DNA from: Chlamydiales bacterium
GTDB lineage: Bacteria; Chlamydiota; Chlamydiia; Chlamydiales; JARBTN01
Direction of reading: 5' to 3'
NCBI GenBank assembly: GCA_029240195.1
Contig: JARBTN010000014.1
Span: 1 to 41,452 of the forward strand
Length of the DNA stretch: 41,452 bases
Below the pieces are notes generated by a model that saw only the letters and a list, made by a program, of their open reading frames with translations, made no database searches and was not told where the DNA came from. The position numbers and the translations under genes were made by a program. This document shows, in pieces, positions 17,142-25,596 of the stretch; the stretch's first letter is position 1; each line of letters begins with the position of its first letter.

Positions 17142-17313
17142 CTAGTGCCCGACCACAGATGTTGTTGCGCATGTTAAACGGCGTCAAAGCCTCTAGAATC
17201 GATCGATTACCGGTCCCCCCATATTAAGTCAATATGAGGGGACAGGTAATCGTCGAATCTAAAGAGCTTTCACGCTCGTTTGACACGTAAAAACATATGT
17301 GGTCGGGCACTAG
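17142..17313. mobile_element. 172-bp palindromic MITE with 25-bp terminal inverted repeats
   Basis: The ends (17142-17166 and 17289-17313) are inverted copies with two mismatches, starting CTAGTGCCCGACCACA. The whole element is an imperfect palindrome whose centre (GATTACCGGTCCCCCCATAT facing ATATGAGGGGACAGGTAATC) would form a long hairpin. The end sequence also occurs at 561-577. The element sits about 50 bases after the CPAF stop. The sequences flanking it (GAGGGCTTG at 17109-17117 and CAAGCCCTC at 17314-17322) are complementary, as if it had been inserted into a hairpin. No clear target duplication is visible. Confidence 0.8.
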
Positions 17314-17583
17314 CAAGCCCTCCCTCCCAAGAGCCGATGACGCATCCCATGATCTTTCATCAGCCAGGTGATGGGGGGCTTTTTTTTTATCTTAAAAAAA
17401 ACCGCTTCTCATCCTATTTTCAAAGGAGTTCGCTTAAAAATACGATAGGAAAAAGCAATTTAGGGATTGATCTAAAAAAGGGATCGTTCTATGGTTTTAG
17501 ATATAGGCTGAGAGATCAGTCAAAGAATTAATAAAAAAATAGAATTCTATGAAAACTATCTTCTAAAAGAAAGGAGTTTTATT

Positions 17584-18222
17584 ATGTTAAACAAAAAATT
17601 TTCTCCCCGCATTTTTTCAGGTTTAATCCTTTTCAGCCTGGCAGCAACTCCTTTAATGAGCTTACAAGCAGCGACGGCGACGTCTTACGCTCGAGAAGAT
17701 CAAAAGCCCAAGGGCTCTGAAGCTGCAATCAATGATAAAGTCACCTTTGAAGGGGCTTTTCACCATTTATCTAAAATTGCTGTCGCCGATCATTCTGTCG
17801 TCTTTGAAGACGGCTCTACCTGGTCTGTTAAAGAATCTGACTGCAAAAACTTAGAGAGCTGGAACGAAGGGGACAAAGTCATCATCACCCAATCGACAGA
17901 GACTTTTGGATCTTTGCGTTATAAATATAAACTGGTCAATTTAGATAGCAATAACAATGTGGCAGCTGTCAATTTACAGCACCCACCATCGAAACAAGAC
18001 GAAATGCGCTGCATCTCCAATATCGACAAGGCGAAGAATGAACTTTCCTTAAGCGATGATTCTCTTTGGAAAGTGACCTCCGCCGATGCCAGCACTTTGA
18101 ATTTCATGACGAAAAATTCCAGAATTGTCGTCGGCGTCAATGCCGATGAAGATAACAACGAATTCCCCTACATTTTGATCGATTGCGACCGCAATTTGTA
18201 CGTGCGCGTCACTGAAGGATAA
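17584..18222 (+). CDS. Exported protein with two internal repeats, unknown function
   Basis: The 212-residue protein has a signal peptide (to about residue 31, ending SLQAATA). The mature part consists of two similar units, roughly residues 58-127 and 138-210, sharing a pattern of a DxSxW-V core (DGSTWSVKES and DDSLWKVTSA), then a hydrophobic IVxG/VIIT strand and Y-x-LVNLD / YILIDCD. This suggests a duplicated small beta domain. No known family is recognised. An AAGGAG ribosome-binding site supports the start, and a terminator follows. It lies just upstream of the pilin gene in the same direction, but the terminator makes it a separate transcript; a link to the pilus is possible but unproven. 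It is probably periplasmic or surface-located. Confidence 0.7.
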   Translation: MLNKKFSPRIFSGLILFSLAATPLMSLQAATATSYAREDQKPKGSEAAINDKVTFEGAFHHLSKIAVADHSVVFEDGSTWSVKESDCKNLESWNEGDKVIITQSTETFGSLRYKYKLVNLDSNNNVAAVNLQHPPSKQDEMRCISNIDKAKNELSLSDDSLWKVTSADASTLNFMTKNSRIVVGVNADEDNNEFPYILIDCDRNLYVRVTEG

Positions 18223-18247
18223 TTTTTTTTTCTCTCTCTCTCCAAAA

Positions 18248-18275
18248 GGCCGGGCGTTCTGCTCGGTCTTTTTTT
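18248..18275 (+). terminator. Intrinsic terminator
   Basis: An 8-bp stem with two G-U pairs (GGCCGGGC with GCTCGGTC) and a GTTCT loop is followed by seven T. It lies 26 bases after the stop of the two-repeat exported protein and separates it from the pilin gene. Confidence 0.85.
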
Positions 18276-18452
18276 ATGCCCCTAAAAAAAAAACGGCTCT
18301 GATTTTTTTTTATTATTTCCCAAGATCCCTCTCTAGTTTTGAAAGACTTACCCCTTTCATTTTACACAGCCAATTCTAAACGGCTGTCATCTGATTTCCC
18401 TTTTTTTCGATAACTTCTATGTCTCATTTTAAAAAAAATAATAGGAGGTTTT

Positions 18453-18944
18453 ATGGAAAAAATAAAAGGATGGAGTCTTCAATTAGCATTTGCGCTCTCA
18501 GCAGTGCTATTTGCTTTGCCTAATATGTGCTTTGGTGCGACAACGGCAAACATTGCCTTGAGCGGAACTGTCGTCGAAGTGATCTCAGTCGCTGTGGATA
18601 ATGCCACATTTGACTTTGGCGATCCAGCGACCGATACGCTCACCAACCAACAAGTGGCTATCGTCACAGTGAACTCTAACTCCGCTGACGGCTACACACT
18701 CACCTTGGCAAATGCCAACCCCTCATTCTCTCTGGTCAATGGAGCAAGCTCTATTGCCTATACGCTAGATTATGATGGGGCTCCCCTCACATGGGGTGCC
18801 AGCGTCCAATTAGAGACCGATGACGGAACGGGCGGCAACATCTCAGGCCAGACAAAAAACTTGACTGTGTCTTTAACAGCAGACTCTACTCTGCCAGCGG
18901 GTAGCTATACGGACACCTTGACTTTGACAATTGCCGGCAACTAA
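18453..18944 (+). CDS. Putative major pilin subunit of a chaperone-usher pilus
   Basis: The 163-residue protein has a signal peptide ending in NMCFGA (about residue 29). The mature part is almost entirely beta-strand, rich in Thr, Ala, Asn and Asp and without cysteine. It ends in LPAGSYTDTLTLTIAGN, the typical last strand of spore-coat-U/CS1-like pilin domains. The central pattern GYTLTLANANPSF...SIAYTLDYDG matches domain 2 of the predicted tip protein encoded opposite (19036-19914). A strong AGGAGG site precedes the ATG, consistent with high expression. Position next to usher and chaperone genes, though in convergent orientation, supports the role of main shaft subunit. It is assembled through strand donation at the outer membrane. 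The lack of Cys departs from many SCPU pilins. Confidence 0.75.
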   Translation: MEKIKGWSLQLAFALSAVLFALPNMCFGATTANIALSGTVVEVISVAVDNATFDFGDPATDTLTNQQVAIVTVNSNSADGYTLTLANANPSFSLVNGASSIAYTLDYDGAPLTWGASVQLETDDGTGGNISGQTKNLTVSLTADSTLPAGSYTDTLTLTIAGN

Positions 18945-18965
18945 GTAAAAGAGATCTCTTTTTAG

Positions 18966-19020
18966 AAAAAAAAGAGGCTTGGAGCGGGAGCAATCCTCAA
19001 GCGACCAAGCCTCTTTTTTT
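18966..19020. terminator. Bidirectional terminator between pilin and tip genes
   Basis: A stem of about 16 bp (A-run plus GAGGCTTGG pairing with CCAAGCCTC plus T-run), with a 22-base loop, lies between the convergent pilin (plus) and the chaperone-usher-tip operon (minus). It can stop both transcripts. Confidence 0.88.
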
Positions 19021-19035
19021 ATGCCCTGATTACGA

Positions 19036-19914
19036 TTAATCCAAAGAAATGGCCGAGATATTCAAGGAATCAGTATAGGAGCCGGCAGAGATGCAAGGAG
19101 GCGCGTCGACGGCAATTTCGACAAAGTGCTGCCTGCCCTGTCGACCAGTCTTTTGCAAGTTTTTGACGATATCTCGCCCCCCAGGCGCCAAATTGAAGGG
19201 GCGGCCATCTGCTTTGACTTGGTAAGAGACATTTTTTTGTGAGCCCTGATGCTTGAGCGAGCTTTGGTTTTCAGACTCTAAATAAAGGGCGTATCCTGAA
19301 TTGCTTTTGACAAAGATATTGAAAGAAAGCGTCTGAGGCCCTTGTAGTTCGCCAAGAGAAAGCTGCTCAAACCTCTTCCCCTGCATATCGACAGAAATAT
19401 CGATGGAGCTTTGCACATGGATTTTTAAGGAGACCAAGTTGCGGCTCACCTCGCAGTGCTCCCCATAGCGCCCTTTATATAGGATGAGGAAGAAGGAATC
19501 GCTGTAGCTGCCGGGAGTGACAATTTGCCCTTTGGGGATGCTGACGGTATAGCTTAGGTCGAGCAGTCCATTTTTTTGCAGTGAAAAGGCAATGGCATAG
19601 TAGCTTCCATCCCCCTCCCTTAAAGGAATGGGGCGCGCCGCAGAATGGACAATTTGATAGCTTAGCAGATCTTTGCCATTCGATGCTTGACGTTCATAGC
19701 CTGAGTTGGGAGCAGAACAGGTGATAAAATAGGGCCCCTTTTCCTCATCCGAGCGCACTTGGAAATGAATGTCTTGGCTCGCCTCCTCTTCGCTAAATAC
19801 GTCGTAGCCGCGGCCATCAGCTCCTCTCCAGTTGATGGACTGGGTCTTTAGCTGCACAGCCGCTTCTATCGATAGAGAATAGATCAGGGTGAATAAAAAG
19901 AGATAACGCATCAT
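19036..19914 (-). CDS. Two-domain pilus tip/minor subunit (spore coat U-like, CsuE-like)
   Basis: The 292-residue protein has a short signal peptide (cleavage near IEA-A) and two beta domains. Domain 1 (about 20-165) contains a pair of cysteines and ends with a ...TPGSYSDSFFLILY strand. Domain 2 (about 170-292) contains GYALYLESENQSSLKHQG and ends SAGSYTDSLNISAISLD, the SCPU-type final strand. In archaic chaperone-usher systems such as Csu, the last gene encodes a two-domain tip adhesin, and gene order and architecture here agree. The start codon overlaps the usher stop by four bases, so the genes are coupled. Which surface it binds cannot be told. Confidence 0.75.
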   Translation of the reverse strand: MMRYLFLFTLIYSLSIEAAVQLKTQSINWRGADGRGYDVFSEEEASQDIHFQVRSDEEKGPYFITCSAPNSGYERQASNGKDLLSYQIVHSAARPIPLREGDGSYYAIAFSLQKNGLLDLSYTVSIPKGQIVTPGSYSDSFFLILYKGRYGEHCEVSRNLVSLKIHVQSSIDISVDMQGKRFEQLSLGELQGPQTLSFNIFVKSNSGYALYLESENQSSLKHQGSQKNVSYQVKADGRPFNLAPGGRDIVKNLQKTGRQGRQHFVEIAVDAPPCISAGSYTDSLNISAISLD

Positions 19915-22649
19915 GGCTTGCCCTGCATTTGAATCACGCCGACATCGATAAAGCCGCTCGACCCAGTTGAAATTTCAAAAGTTCCTTCGAGAGGCCGATC
20001 TCCAAATAACACAATTCGGTACTTGCCGATCTTTACTCCCGGCAAGCGCACTTTCCCTGAGCGGTTGGTGAAGAAAGTGATCGGCTTATCCCCCTCTTCT
20101 GAATGGATCTGGCCGCCGCATAAAGGAAGTTCTTTTCCCATCTCATCTTTTAAGAGGGCGCCCAAAAAGACGGTGGCTTGAATTTCAGCCCGCACAAAAA
20201 ACCCGCTCTTATAGGTGGGGCGCATCCAAAAAGAATTTTGAACGAGCGAATAGCCCAGGGGCAGGTTTTCCACCTCTAACGATAGCTTATTGACCCGATA
20301 GGGATTTAGGTTATTTTTAACTGCTGCCCCAAATCGGCCGGTCTTGGTTTCATAGGCGCCAAATTGCGGGTTGATGCCCACGAGATATTTTTTGTCGTTC
20401 TTGCCGGTGTCAATAATGGCAAAGCTGTTGTTGATCGGCCGACTTAAACTGATGTGGGAGCCGGCAAAGACAAGGGCGCTTGATAGGCGCAGACGGCCAT
20501 TTTGGGCTAGGGAATAGGAGGGAGCGCTCTTCGAGCGCTCATGGCCCACGCTGGCCAAATAGCGCTCATCTTGATAGCCGACAGAGCCTTGGATTGTTTC
20601 ATTTCCCTTCGATCTGTTGTAAGCAATTTCCTGCTCCCAGGCATCGACCGACTTGGGCGACTGGTAATGCCACTCTGCACGAGTCGTATGGCGCTTGAAG
20701 TCGTGGTTCATGCTGACCAGCTGATTTTTCTTGGCCATGTTGTAGGTGAAGCTAAGGAGAAGCCGCATCCCTTTTTCTTTTTTGAAGTTTTGATCTCGGC
20801 TAATATCAAATCGGGTCAAGCAACCGCCCACTGTTTTATAGCTTAAAGTCAAGCCCGCATAGTAGCGGTTGGACAGATTGGGAGTCGAAAGCTTTTTACC
20901 TCTAGCGATCTGATAGTCTGTATAGATGCTGCCATTGAGAGCTTTGGTGAGCTGCTTAGAGAGATTTAAAGAGGCCCCTACAGCTTTTTGGTTAATCCCT
21001 GTCGGGATATGCAGATCCGGGCTAAATGGCTTCATCGAGCGCCCTTGGTAGCTTAAAATAGCCTTCCATTTGACGCCCACTTGCTCATTATTTTTAAACT
21101 GGACATAGTTTTCAAAAGCAAATTCTGAAGACGCATCTTTTTTGACCCCACCCTGCACCCCAATATTGAAGGTCATCAATCCCCAAGGAACAGCTTTAAT
21201 CCCCTCCACGCCAAGCAGCTGCTGCTGCCGGTTTTTCTCCAGATAGGCTCCGGCGGTGAATGTCTTAGAAAATCCTTTGCGATGGAAGAGGGCTAAAATG
21301 GGATTATTGTGATGGTAGGCACGAGATTGGTCCCGCCGGTCGTTGGGCACGCCAATGTTATAGGAGAAAGAGGAGGACCCTTCCATCAGCAGCGTCGGCT
21401 CATGGATGAAAGGAAAAGCAATCTTTTCTTCGCGGCCAAAACTATCGACGATGCGCAGCTCGACCTCATTTTGCCCCTCGGTCAATGGGAAATCTTGGAA
21501 GCGGTGCTCGCCGGGGTCGAGGGTCAAACTGCGCTGCAATAAGCCATTGACCCAAATTTCTACGCGGCTCCGCTCTTTTAAGACGATCGACTGCCGGCTT
21601 TGGGGGTAAGTCGTCTGAGAGGGGTCCAAATCAAAGTTGCGAGTGACGCTCAAGCCTAGCACCGATAAGCTCGACTGAAAACCGACTGTTGGAATGGAGA
21701 AGTCTCCCAGCTGATACTCTAAAAGCTGGCTGGGCTCTTGATGGACCAAACGAATATCGCCAAAATTCCACTTCTTATCTTTTCTGAGGCTGCTATAAGA
21801 GCATTGAGTTTCCAAGACGACATCCCGATAATTCAAGGCCCCATCGAGCAACAGGCGGCGCTGAGGCTTAGAGCCTGAGTTGACATCGTAGGAATAGTAG
21901 CTATTGACATAGCCGCTGAGTTCAGAGGGCTTTAAAATTTGCTCTTCGGGATAATTTTTTTTGCGCAGATAGCGCAGATGGTGTTCTTTAGCTGCTTTGA
22001 GATGCAGCGGTGTATCAATTTGCAGATGTAGCTTGCGCCAGTCAAATTGAGCTGCCAATCCCACTTTTTGCAAGGCCTCTTCGCTGATGAAGCCAAAAGG
22101 ATCGACTTCCCTGTGAAGCATTTGCCAGCTTTCGGGGAGCATCTCTCCTTGAAGGGTCGGCAAGAGAAATTTGGCTTGAAATTTGGCGCTATGGGTGGCG
22201 GCGTTCAGCAAGCATGGGATCAGCCCCAGAGAATTGGCGCCAAAAGACACTTTAGCACCGAGAGAGGAGGGCTTCTGCTCTTCAGCCTGCGACCCGAATA
22301 CTCTAGAAAAGAGCTGACTGCGCAAATTTTCCTTGGCAGCGGCAGCGCTCTCTTTAGAGGTTTCAAATTGCCCTTTGAAATCCATCTCCTGTAAAATTGA
22401 GAAGAAAAAAACGCGCGAAATTCTAAGAGCTTGGTTATACAGGCTATTTTCTGGGAGAGAGTTCTTTTTTTCCAGGGTTTCTAGCAGCCCATCTGGCTCA
22501 GCTGAACTAGAAGCCAGCGGGCGCTCTTCTGCATAGGCGCTCTCAGGCAAAGCTGCTTGAAAGCACGAGAGAAAGAGAGCCCACGAAAAGATTTTGCCGG
22601 CATGCCTTTTGAGCATGCCCTTAGAAAAACTGCTCACTCTCTGGCGCAA
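19911..22649 (-). CDS. Outer-membrane fimbrial usher
   Basis: Ushers are 24-stranded outer-membrane barrels that receive chaperone-subunit complexes and extrude the pilus. This 912-residue protein has a signal peptide (to about residue 40, ending ESAYA), an N-terminal region of about 200 residues, and the barrel/plug region marked by VNSYYSYDVNSGS, RSRVEIWVNGLLQRSLTLDP and GEHRFQDFPLTEGQNEVEL. It ends with a beta-sandwich carboxy domain (GKVRLPGVKIGKYRIVLFG). The length is normal for the family. The start is TTG at 22649, chosen because AAGGAG stands six bases upstream and directly overlaps the end of the chaperone gene; the next ATG, 11 codons downstream, has no such site. The protein diverges from enterobacterial PapC types and best fits the archaic (Csu-like) branch, which is inference. 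Confidence 0.88.
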   Translation of the reverse strand: MRQRVSSFSKGMLKRHAGKIFSWALFLSCFQAALPESAYAEERPLASSSAEPDGLLETLEKKNSLPENSLYNQALRISRVFFFSILQEMDFKGQFETSKESAAAAKENLRSQLFSRVFGSQAEEQKPSSLGAKVSFGANSLGLIPCLLNAATHSAKFQAKFLLPTLQGEMLPESWQMLHREVDPFGFISEEALQKVGLAAQFDWRKLHLQIDTPLHLKAAKEHHLRYLRKKNYPEEQILKPSELSGYVNSYYSYDVNSGSKPQRRLLLDGALNYRDVVLETQCSYSSLRKDKKWNFGDIRLVHQEPSQLLEYQLGDFSIPTVGFQSSLSVLGLSVTRNFDLDPSQTTYPQSRQSIVLKERSRVEIWVNGLLQRSLTLDPGEHRFQDFPLTEGQNEVELRIVDSFGREEKIAFPFIHEPTLLMEGSSSFSYNIGVPNDRRDQSRAYHHNNPILALFHRKGFSKTFTAGAYLEKNRQQQLLGVEGIKAVPWGLMTFNIGVQGGVKKDASSEFAFENYVQFKNNEQVGVKWKAILSYQGRSMKPFSPDLHIPTGINQKAVGASLNLSKQLTKALNGSIYTDYQIARGKKLSTPNLSNRYYAGLTLSYKTVGGCLTRFDISRDQNFKKEKGMRLLLSFTYNMAKKNQLVSMNHDFKRHTTRAEWHYQSPKSVDAWEQEIAYNRSKGNETIQGSVGYQDERYLASVGHERSKSAPSYSLAQNGRLRLSSALVFAGSHISLSRPINNSFAIIDTGKNDKKYLVGINPQFGAYETKTGRFGAAVKNNLNPYRVNKLSLEVENLPLGYSLVQNSFWMRPTYKSGFFVRAEIQATVFLGALLKDEMGKELPLCGGQIHSEEGDKPITFFTNRSGKVRLPGVKIGKYRIVLFGDRPLEGTFEISTGSSGFIDVGVIQMQGKP

Positions 22650-22659
22650 AAAAGTCTCC

Positions 22660-23430
22660 TTATGAAGGGGCGTTAAATTGAGCGCTAACTTCGATCACAT
22701 CTAGCTGAAACTCTTTAGGCAAGGGGATGGAAAACTGCCGCTTTAAAAGGGCCAACATATTTGTCCCTTTGACCGCCTCGAAGAGGGTTTTCTCCACCTG
22801 TTCGGCCATTGCTTTGCTTAAAGGCGGCTGGCCAACGGGGGCTTTGACAGAAAAAGAGGGCATTTTGAGGATTTGGTGCGCTTTTCCTTGGTTGAAAAGG
22901 TTCAAAGTCAATAGCCGCTCGCCCGTGGGCTTCTTTTCAATCACAGCAGATTCCACAATGACGTGGGGGGAGACTTGCGGCGGAGTCACGTAGACGGCGG
23001 CCACATACTTGAACATGATTTTAAACCCTGAGGAGGTGGGCTTTTTCTCCGCGTTGAGATCGACGGCCACTTGCTCAGCAATCAAGCGATAGGCTAGCTC
23101 TGAAGAGACGGGCAGAGCGCCCATCCAAGATACGTGAATGGTCTGCTCTTCATCGGGCATGAGCACAATTTGCGAGGGATAGACAGAAAAATCATTTTCC
23201 ACTTCCGGGTTGCTCTCTTTGCCATCTAAAGAGACGTCGCGCTTGGCCATGGTCACTAAGACGGCAGCCGGGCTATCCTGGTCGTTCTTGACGACGAAGG
23301 AGCGGACGGCATCCTTGCCAGAGGGGCTGAATTCAGCAGAGAGAGGCTTAAGCTGCATCGCATGCAAAGAACCGCATGTGCCAAAGAGCTGGCAAGCAAA
23401 GCGTAATAACTTGAGGTAACTTTTTTGCAT
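22660..23430 (-). CDS. Periplasmic pilus-assembly chaperone (PapD/CsuC-like)
   Basis: This 256-residue protein has a signal peptide (MQKSYLKLLRFACQLFG...HA). The two immunoglobulin-like domains of fimbrial chaperones follow: domain 1 with LKPLSAEFSPSGKDAVRSFV and VKNDQDSPAAVLVTM, then YPSQIVLMPDEEQTIHVSW and the conserved ELAYRLIAEQVAVDL strand; domain 2 from about residue 145. It would hold pilin subunits by donor-strand complementation and deliver them to the usher. The frame is open to a GTG at 23448, but the ATG at 23430 begins the signal peptide and has a GGAAAGG site upstream. The usher start is ten bases after its stop, so the two form the start of the chaperone-usher-tip operon. Confidence 0.88.
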   Translation of the reverse strand: MQKSYLKLLRFACQLFGTCGSLHAMQLKPLSAEFSPSGKDAVRSFVVKNDQDSPAAVLVTMAKRDVSLDGKESNPEVENDFSVYPSQIVLMPDEEQTIHVSWMGALPVSSELAYRLIAEQVAVDLNAEKKPTSSGFKIMFKYVAAVYVTPPQVSPHVIVESAVIEKKPTGERLLTLNLFNQGKAHQILKMPSFSVKAPVGQPPLSKAMAEQVEKTLFEAVKGTNMLALLKRQFSIPLPKEFQLDVIEVSAQFNAPS

Positions 23431-23662
23431 AAAAAAACACCTTTCCACAAAAGAAGGAGAAGCCCCCGCTTGTGCGGCAAGGGACTTGATGAGTTAAGCC
23501 CTCCTATAGCAAATCGTTTCTTTAAATTTTAATGTTTTATGAGTGGAGCGCAAAATAGCAGGCAGTGCGCTTTTAAAATATTCTGATGAAGAAAGGCTTA
23601 TGAGGTAATAAAAAGACAATAGAAGAGAGGCCAAGAGGCCCTCTCTTCTGAAGAGGAAGGGG

Positions 23663-24520
23663 TTACTTTTGCAAGAGGAGAGCTGACCAGCCATTTGCAG
23701 GGTGGCGTTTGATAAAAGAAAAGCCATGTTGCAAAAAGCTCTCTTTGAGCGCTTCTTCTTGGCTCTCTAAAATGCCCGACAGGATGAGGAATCCGCCCTC
23801 TGCTAAATTCGAGGCCATGTCTTTTGCCATGCCCTTCAATGGCTCTAAAAACAGGTTAGAGACGATGAGGTCGAAGGGCGCTCTTTTTGAGACTTCCAAG
23901 CTTGCGAGGCCATCGGAGAGGCAGACGGCAATGTCGGCGCCGTTATGGTGGCAGTTTTCTGCCGCAACGCGCACGCTCTCGGGGTCTAAGTCGACAGCCA
24001 GCACTTTTGCCTGCCAAAGGTGATAGATGCATAAGCTTAAAATGCCCGAGCCGCAGCCGACATCGAGCGCATTGTGAATCTTTTCTTCCTCGGAGAGCTC
24101 TTCTAAAAGGGCAATGCACCCTTTTGTCGTCTCATGATCGCCGCTGCCAAAGGCTGTCGCTGATTCTATCAAAAGGGGCACTAATCCTTCTTTAAGCTCT
24201 CTTTCAATATGCTTGCCATAGATATAAAAGCGGCGGGTCTCGAGAGGCGGCAGCTTATCTTCTGTCTCTAGCAGCCAGTTGCGCTCTTCAATGGCAGAAA
24301 AAGAGAGTTCAACCCCTTTTAGAAGGGATTGAAGCAAATCTGCCCTCTCTTTGGCCACCACGCCATGCACTGTCACATCGCTCTCTGTCCCCTCTTCCGG
24401 CGCATCCCACCAAAGGGCCTCGGTCAGCGCCTCCATGCCTTCAATGACATTTTGAGCCTCTTTCTCTTTGAGGGTGCATTGGAATTGGTAAAAATTTTCA
24501 GCGGAAAGCATCGCATCCAT
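23663..24520 (-). CDS. prmA: Ribosomal protein L11 methyltransferase
   Basis: PrmA adds methyl groups from S-adenosylmethionine to amino groups of ribosomal protein L11. The 285-residue protein has an N-terminal substrate-recognition domain and a C-terminal class I methyltransferase domain. Key motifs are ATAFGSGDHETTKGC (PrmA-type AFGTGxHxTT), the SAM-binding DVGCGSGILSLC, the acidic AVDLDPESV and the catalytic-loop-like VSNLFLEPL, where many family members have NILA. It lies about 230 bases upstream of the chaperone gene on the same strand, without an evident functional link. A GAAGAG site supports the start at 24520. Confidence 0.92.
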   Translation of the reverse strand: MDAMLSAENFYQFQCTLKEKEAQNVIEGMEALTEALWWDAPEEGTESDVTVHGVVAKERADLLQSLLKGVELSFSAIEERNWLLETEDKLPPLETRRFYIYGKHIERELKEGLVPLLIESATAFGSGDHETTKGCIALLEELSEEEKIHNALDVGCGSGILSLCIYHLWQAKVLAVDLDPESVRVAAENCHHNGADIAVCLSDGLASLEVSKRAPFDLIVSNLFLEPLKGMAKDMASNLAEGGFLILSGILESQEEALKESFLQHGFSFIKRHPANGWSALLLQK

Positions 24521-24568
24521 AAGTTCTCTTCAGTTCTCTCTTAGGTTTTCTCAAAAGATTGGCGCATA

Positions 24569-24602
24569 AAAAATCCCCAGCCCCTCAAAAAAAGGGCTGG
24601 GG
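24569..24602 (-). terminator. Intrinsic terminator of the Cys/His-rich protein gene
   Basis: A perfect 9-bp GC-rich stem (CCCCAGCCC with GGGCTGGGG) has a T-run on the minus strand after it. It lies about 32 bases beyond the minus-strand stop at 24634 and insulates prmA from that gene. Confidence 0.88.
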
Positions 24603-24633
24603 TTGAAGTTGACACTTAAGGGCTAAAGCCCTT

Positions 24634-25407
24634 TTAGTCCCGGCCGGGGTGGCTTTGCATCAGACGCCGTGTTTCCTCTCTAGAGGGAAGGCGGCGGGCT
24701 GCCAATGGCGCATCTGGAGCAGCGGCTCCTCGTGGCAATTCTCTTTGAGGCTCTCGGTTCATAGGGTTCATAGCGGCCAGCACTTCAGAGCGGGTAGGTT
24801 CCTCTCTTAAAGGGACTGGAGCCATCAGGCGATGGTTTCGAACGGCTTCAGCCGCTCCTTCAAAGCTAGTGTGTTCCCTGCGATGGAGCGCTTCTTGCAC
24901 CTCTTGGCGGGAGGGGACCTCCCTTGCATGGGGCGCGTCAGATCCGGCAGGTGCTCTCATCTCCCCCCCTCTTCTCAATTGGTCGGCGGGCAAGTGGTGG
25001 TCTGCTGGCAGGGTTGAGCTGGCACCCCTTTGATCGGCCGGCAGGAGGTGGCCTGCTGGCTCTCTTTTGGATCGCACGCTATTGCGCATGACTTTCATCG
25101 TGCGGGGATCGGGCGTGCGCAAAAATTCGGCGCGAGGCATGACAGGCTTACCGACATGCTCTTTGCAGCGATCTAGCTGCCTGGTAGGATGAGGGCCTGG
25201 ATCGGTCTCGCCTGGCTTGCGCTCATTGAAGATGAGCATCACTTTTCTATGGCAGTTTTCAGGGCAGTCGGGAAGGGTTTCGTAATAGTCTGCGTGATAG
25301 GGAGAGCAAAAAGCCAGGCGCTGAAAGCGGTTGGCTGGGCCGGGTATGGTTGCCTCGTAAGGGCAATCGGTTAGAGAACATGAGGGCGTGGGTGACACGG
25401 GATGCAT
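24634..25407 (-). CDS. Cys/His-rich protein with a disordered, repeat-bearing tail (unknown function)
   Basis: No family is recognised. The N-terminal 85 residues contain regularly placed Cys and His (C10, C15, C34, H38, C48, C52, H53, C81, H84), suggesting one or two zinc sites. From about residue 95 the chain is rich in Pro, Arg, Glu and Ala and is predicted to be disordered. It carries three LPAD motifs (near 125-145) and three copies of a P-S/T-R-x-E helix motif (VPSRQEVQEAL, EPTRSEVLAAM, LPSREETRRLM). AGGAG nine bases upstream supports the ATG at 25407, and a strong terminator follows. There is no signal peptide. A secreted host-directed protein is possible, as is a nucleic-acid binder; both are speculation. 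Confidence 0.65.
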   Translation of the reverse strand: MHPVSPTPSCSLTDCPYEATIPGPANRFQRLAFCSPYHADYYETLPDCPENCHRKVMLIFNERKPGETDPGPHPTRQLDRCKEHVGKPVMPRAEFLRTPDPRTMKVMRNSVRSKREPAGHLLPADQRGASSTLPADHHLPADQLRRGGEMRAPAGSDAPHAREVPSRQEVQEALHRREHTSFEGAAEAVRNHRLMAPVPLREEPTRSEVLAAMNPMNREPQRELPRGAAAPDAPLAARRLPSREETRRLMQSHPGRD

Positions 25408-25596
25408 GATATTTAGTCTCCTCTGATGAGAAAATGAAGTTTTTCTTCGATTCTATTATTTTAAGGTAAAGCTTCAATTAAGGCTCGATCAATATTTGGA
25501 TCGATGCGCCACTTAAGAAATTCCTTTTAGAAAGAGCGTATAAAAAAAGGGCGCCTCTTGCTATAGTAAAATATCCTTTAAATCAGGTCTTCTCTC

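Noticed and set aside
17280..17531. 83-codon plus-strand frame between CPAF and the exported protein
   Set aside because: It begins inside the MITE and has no ribosome-binding site or protein-like composition.
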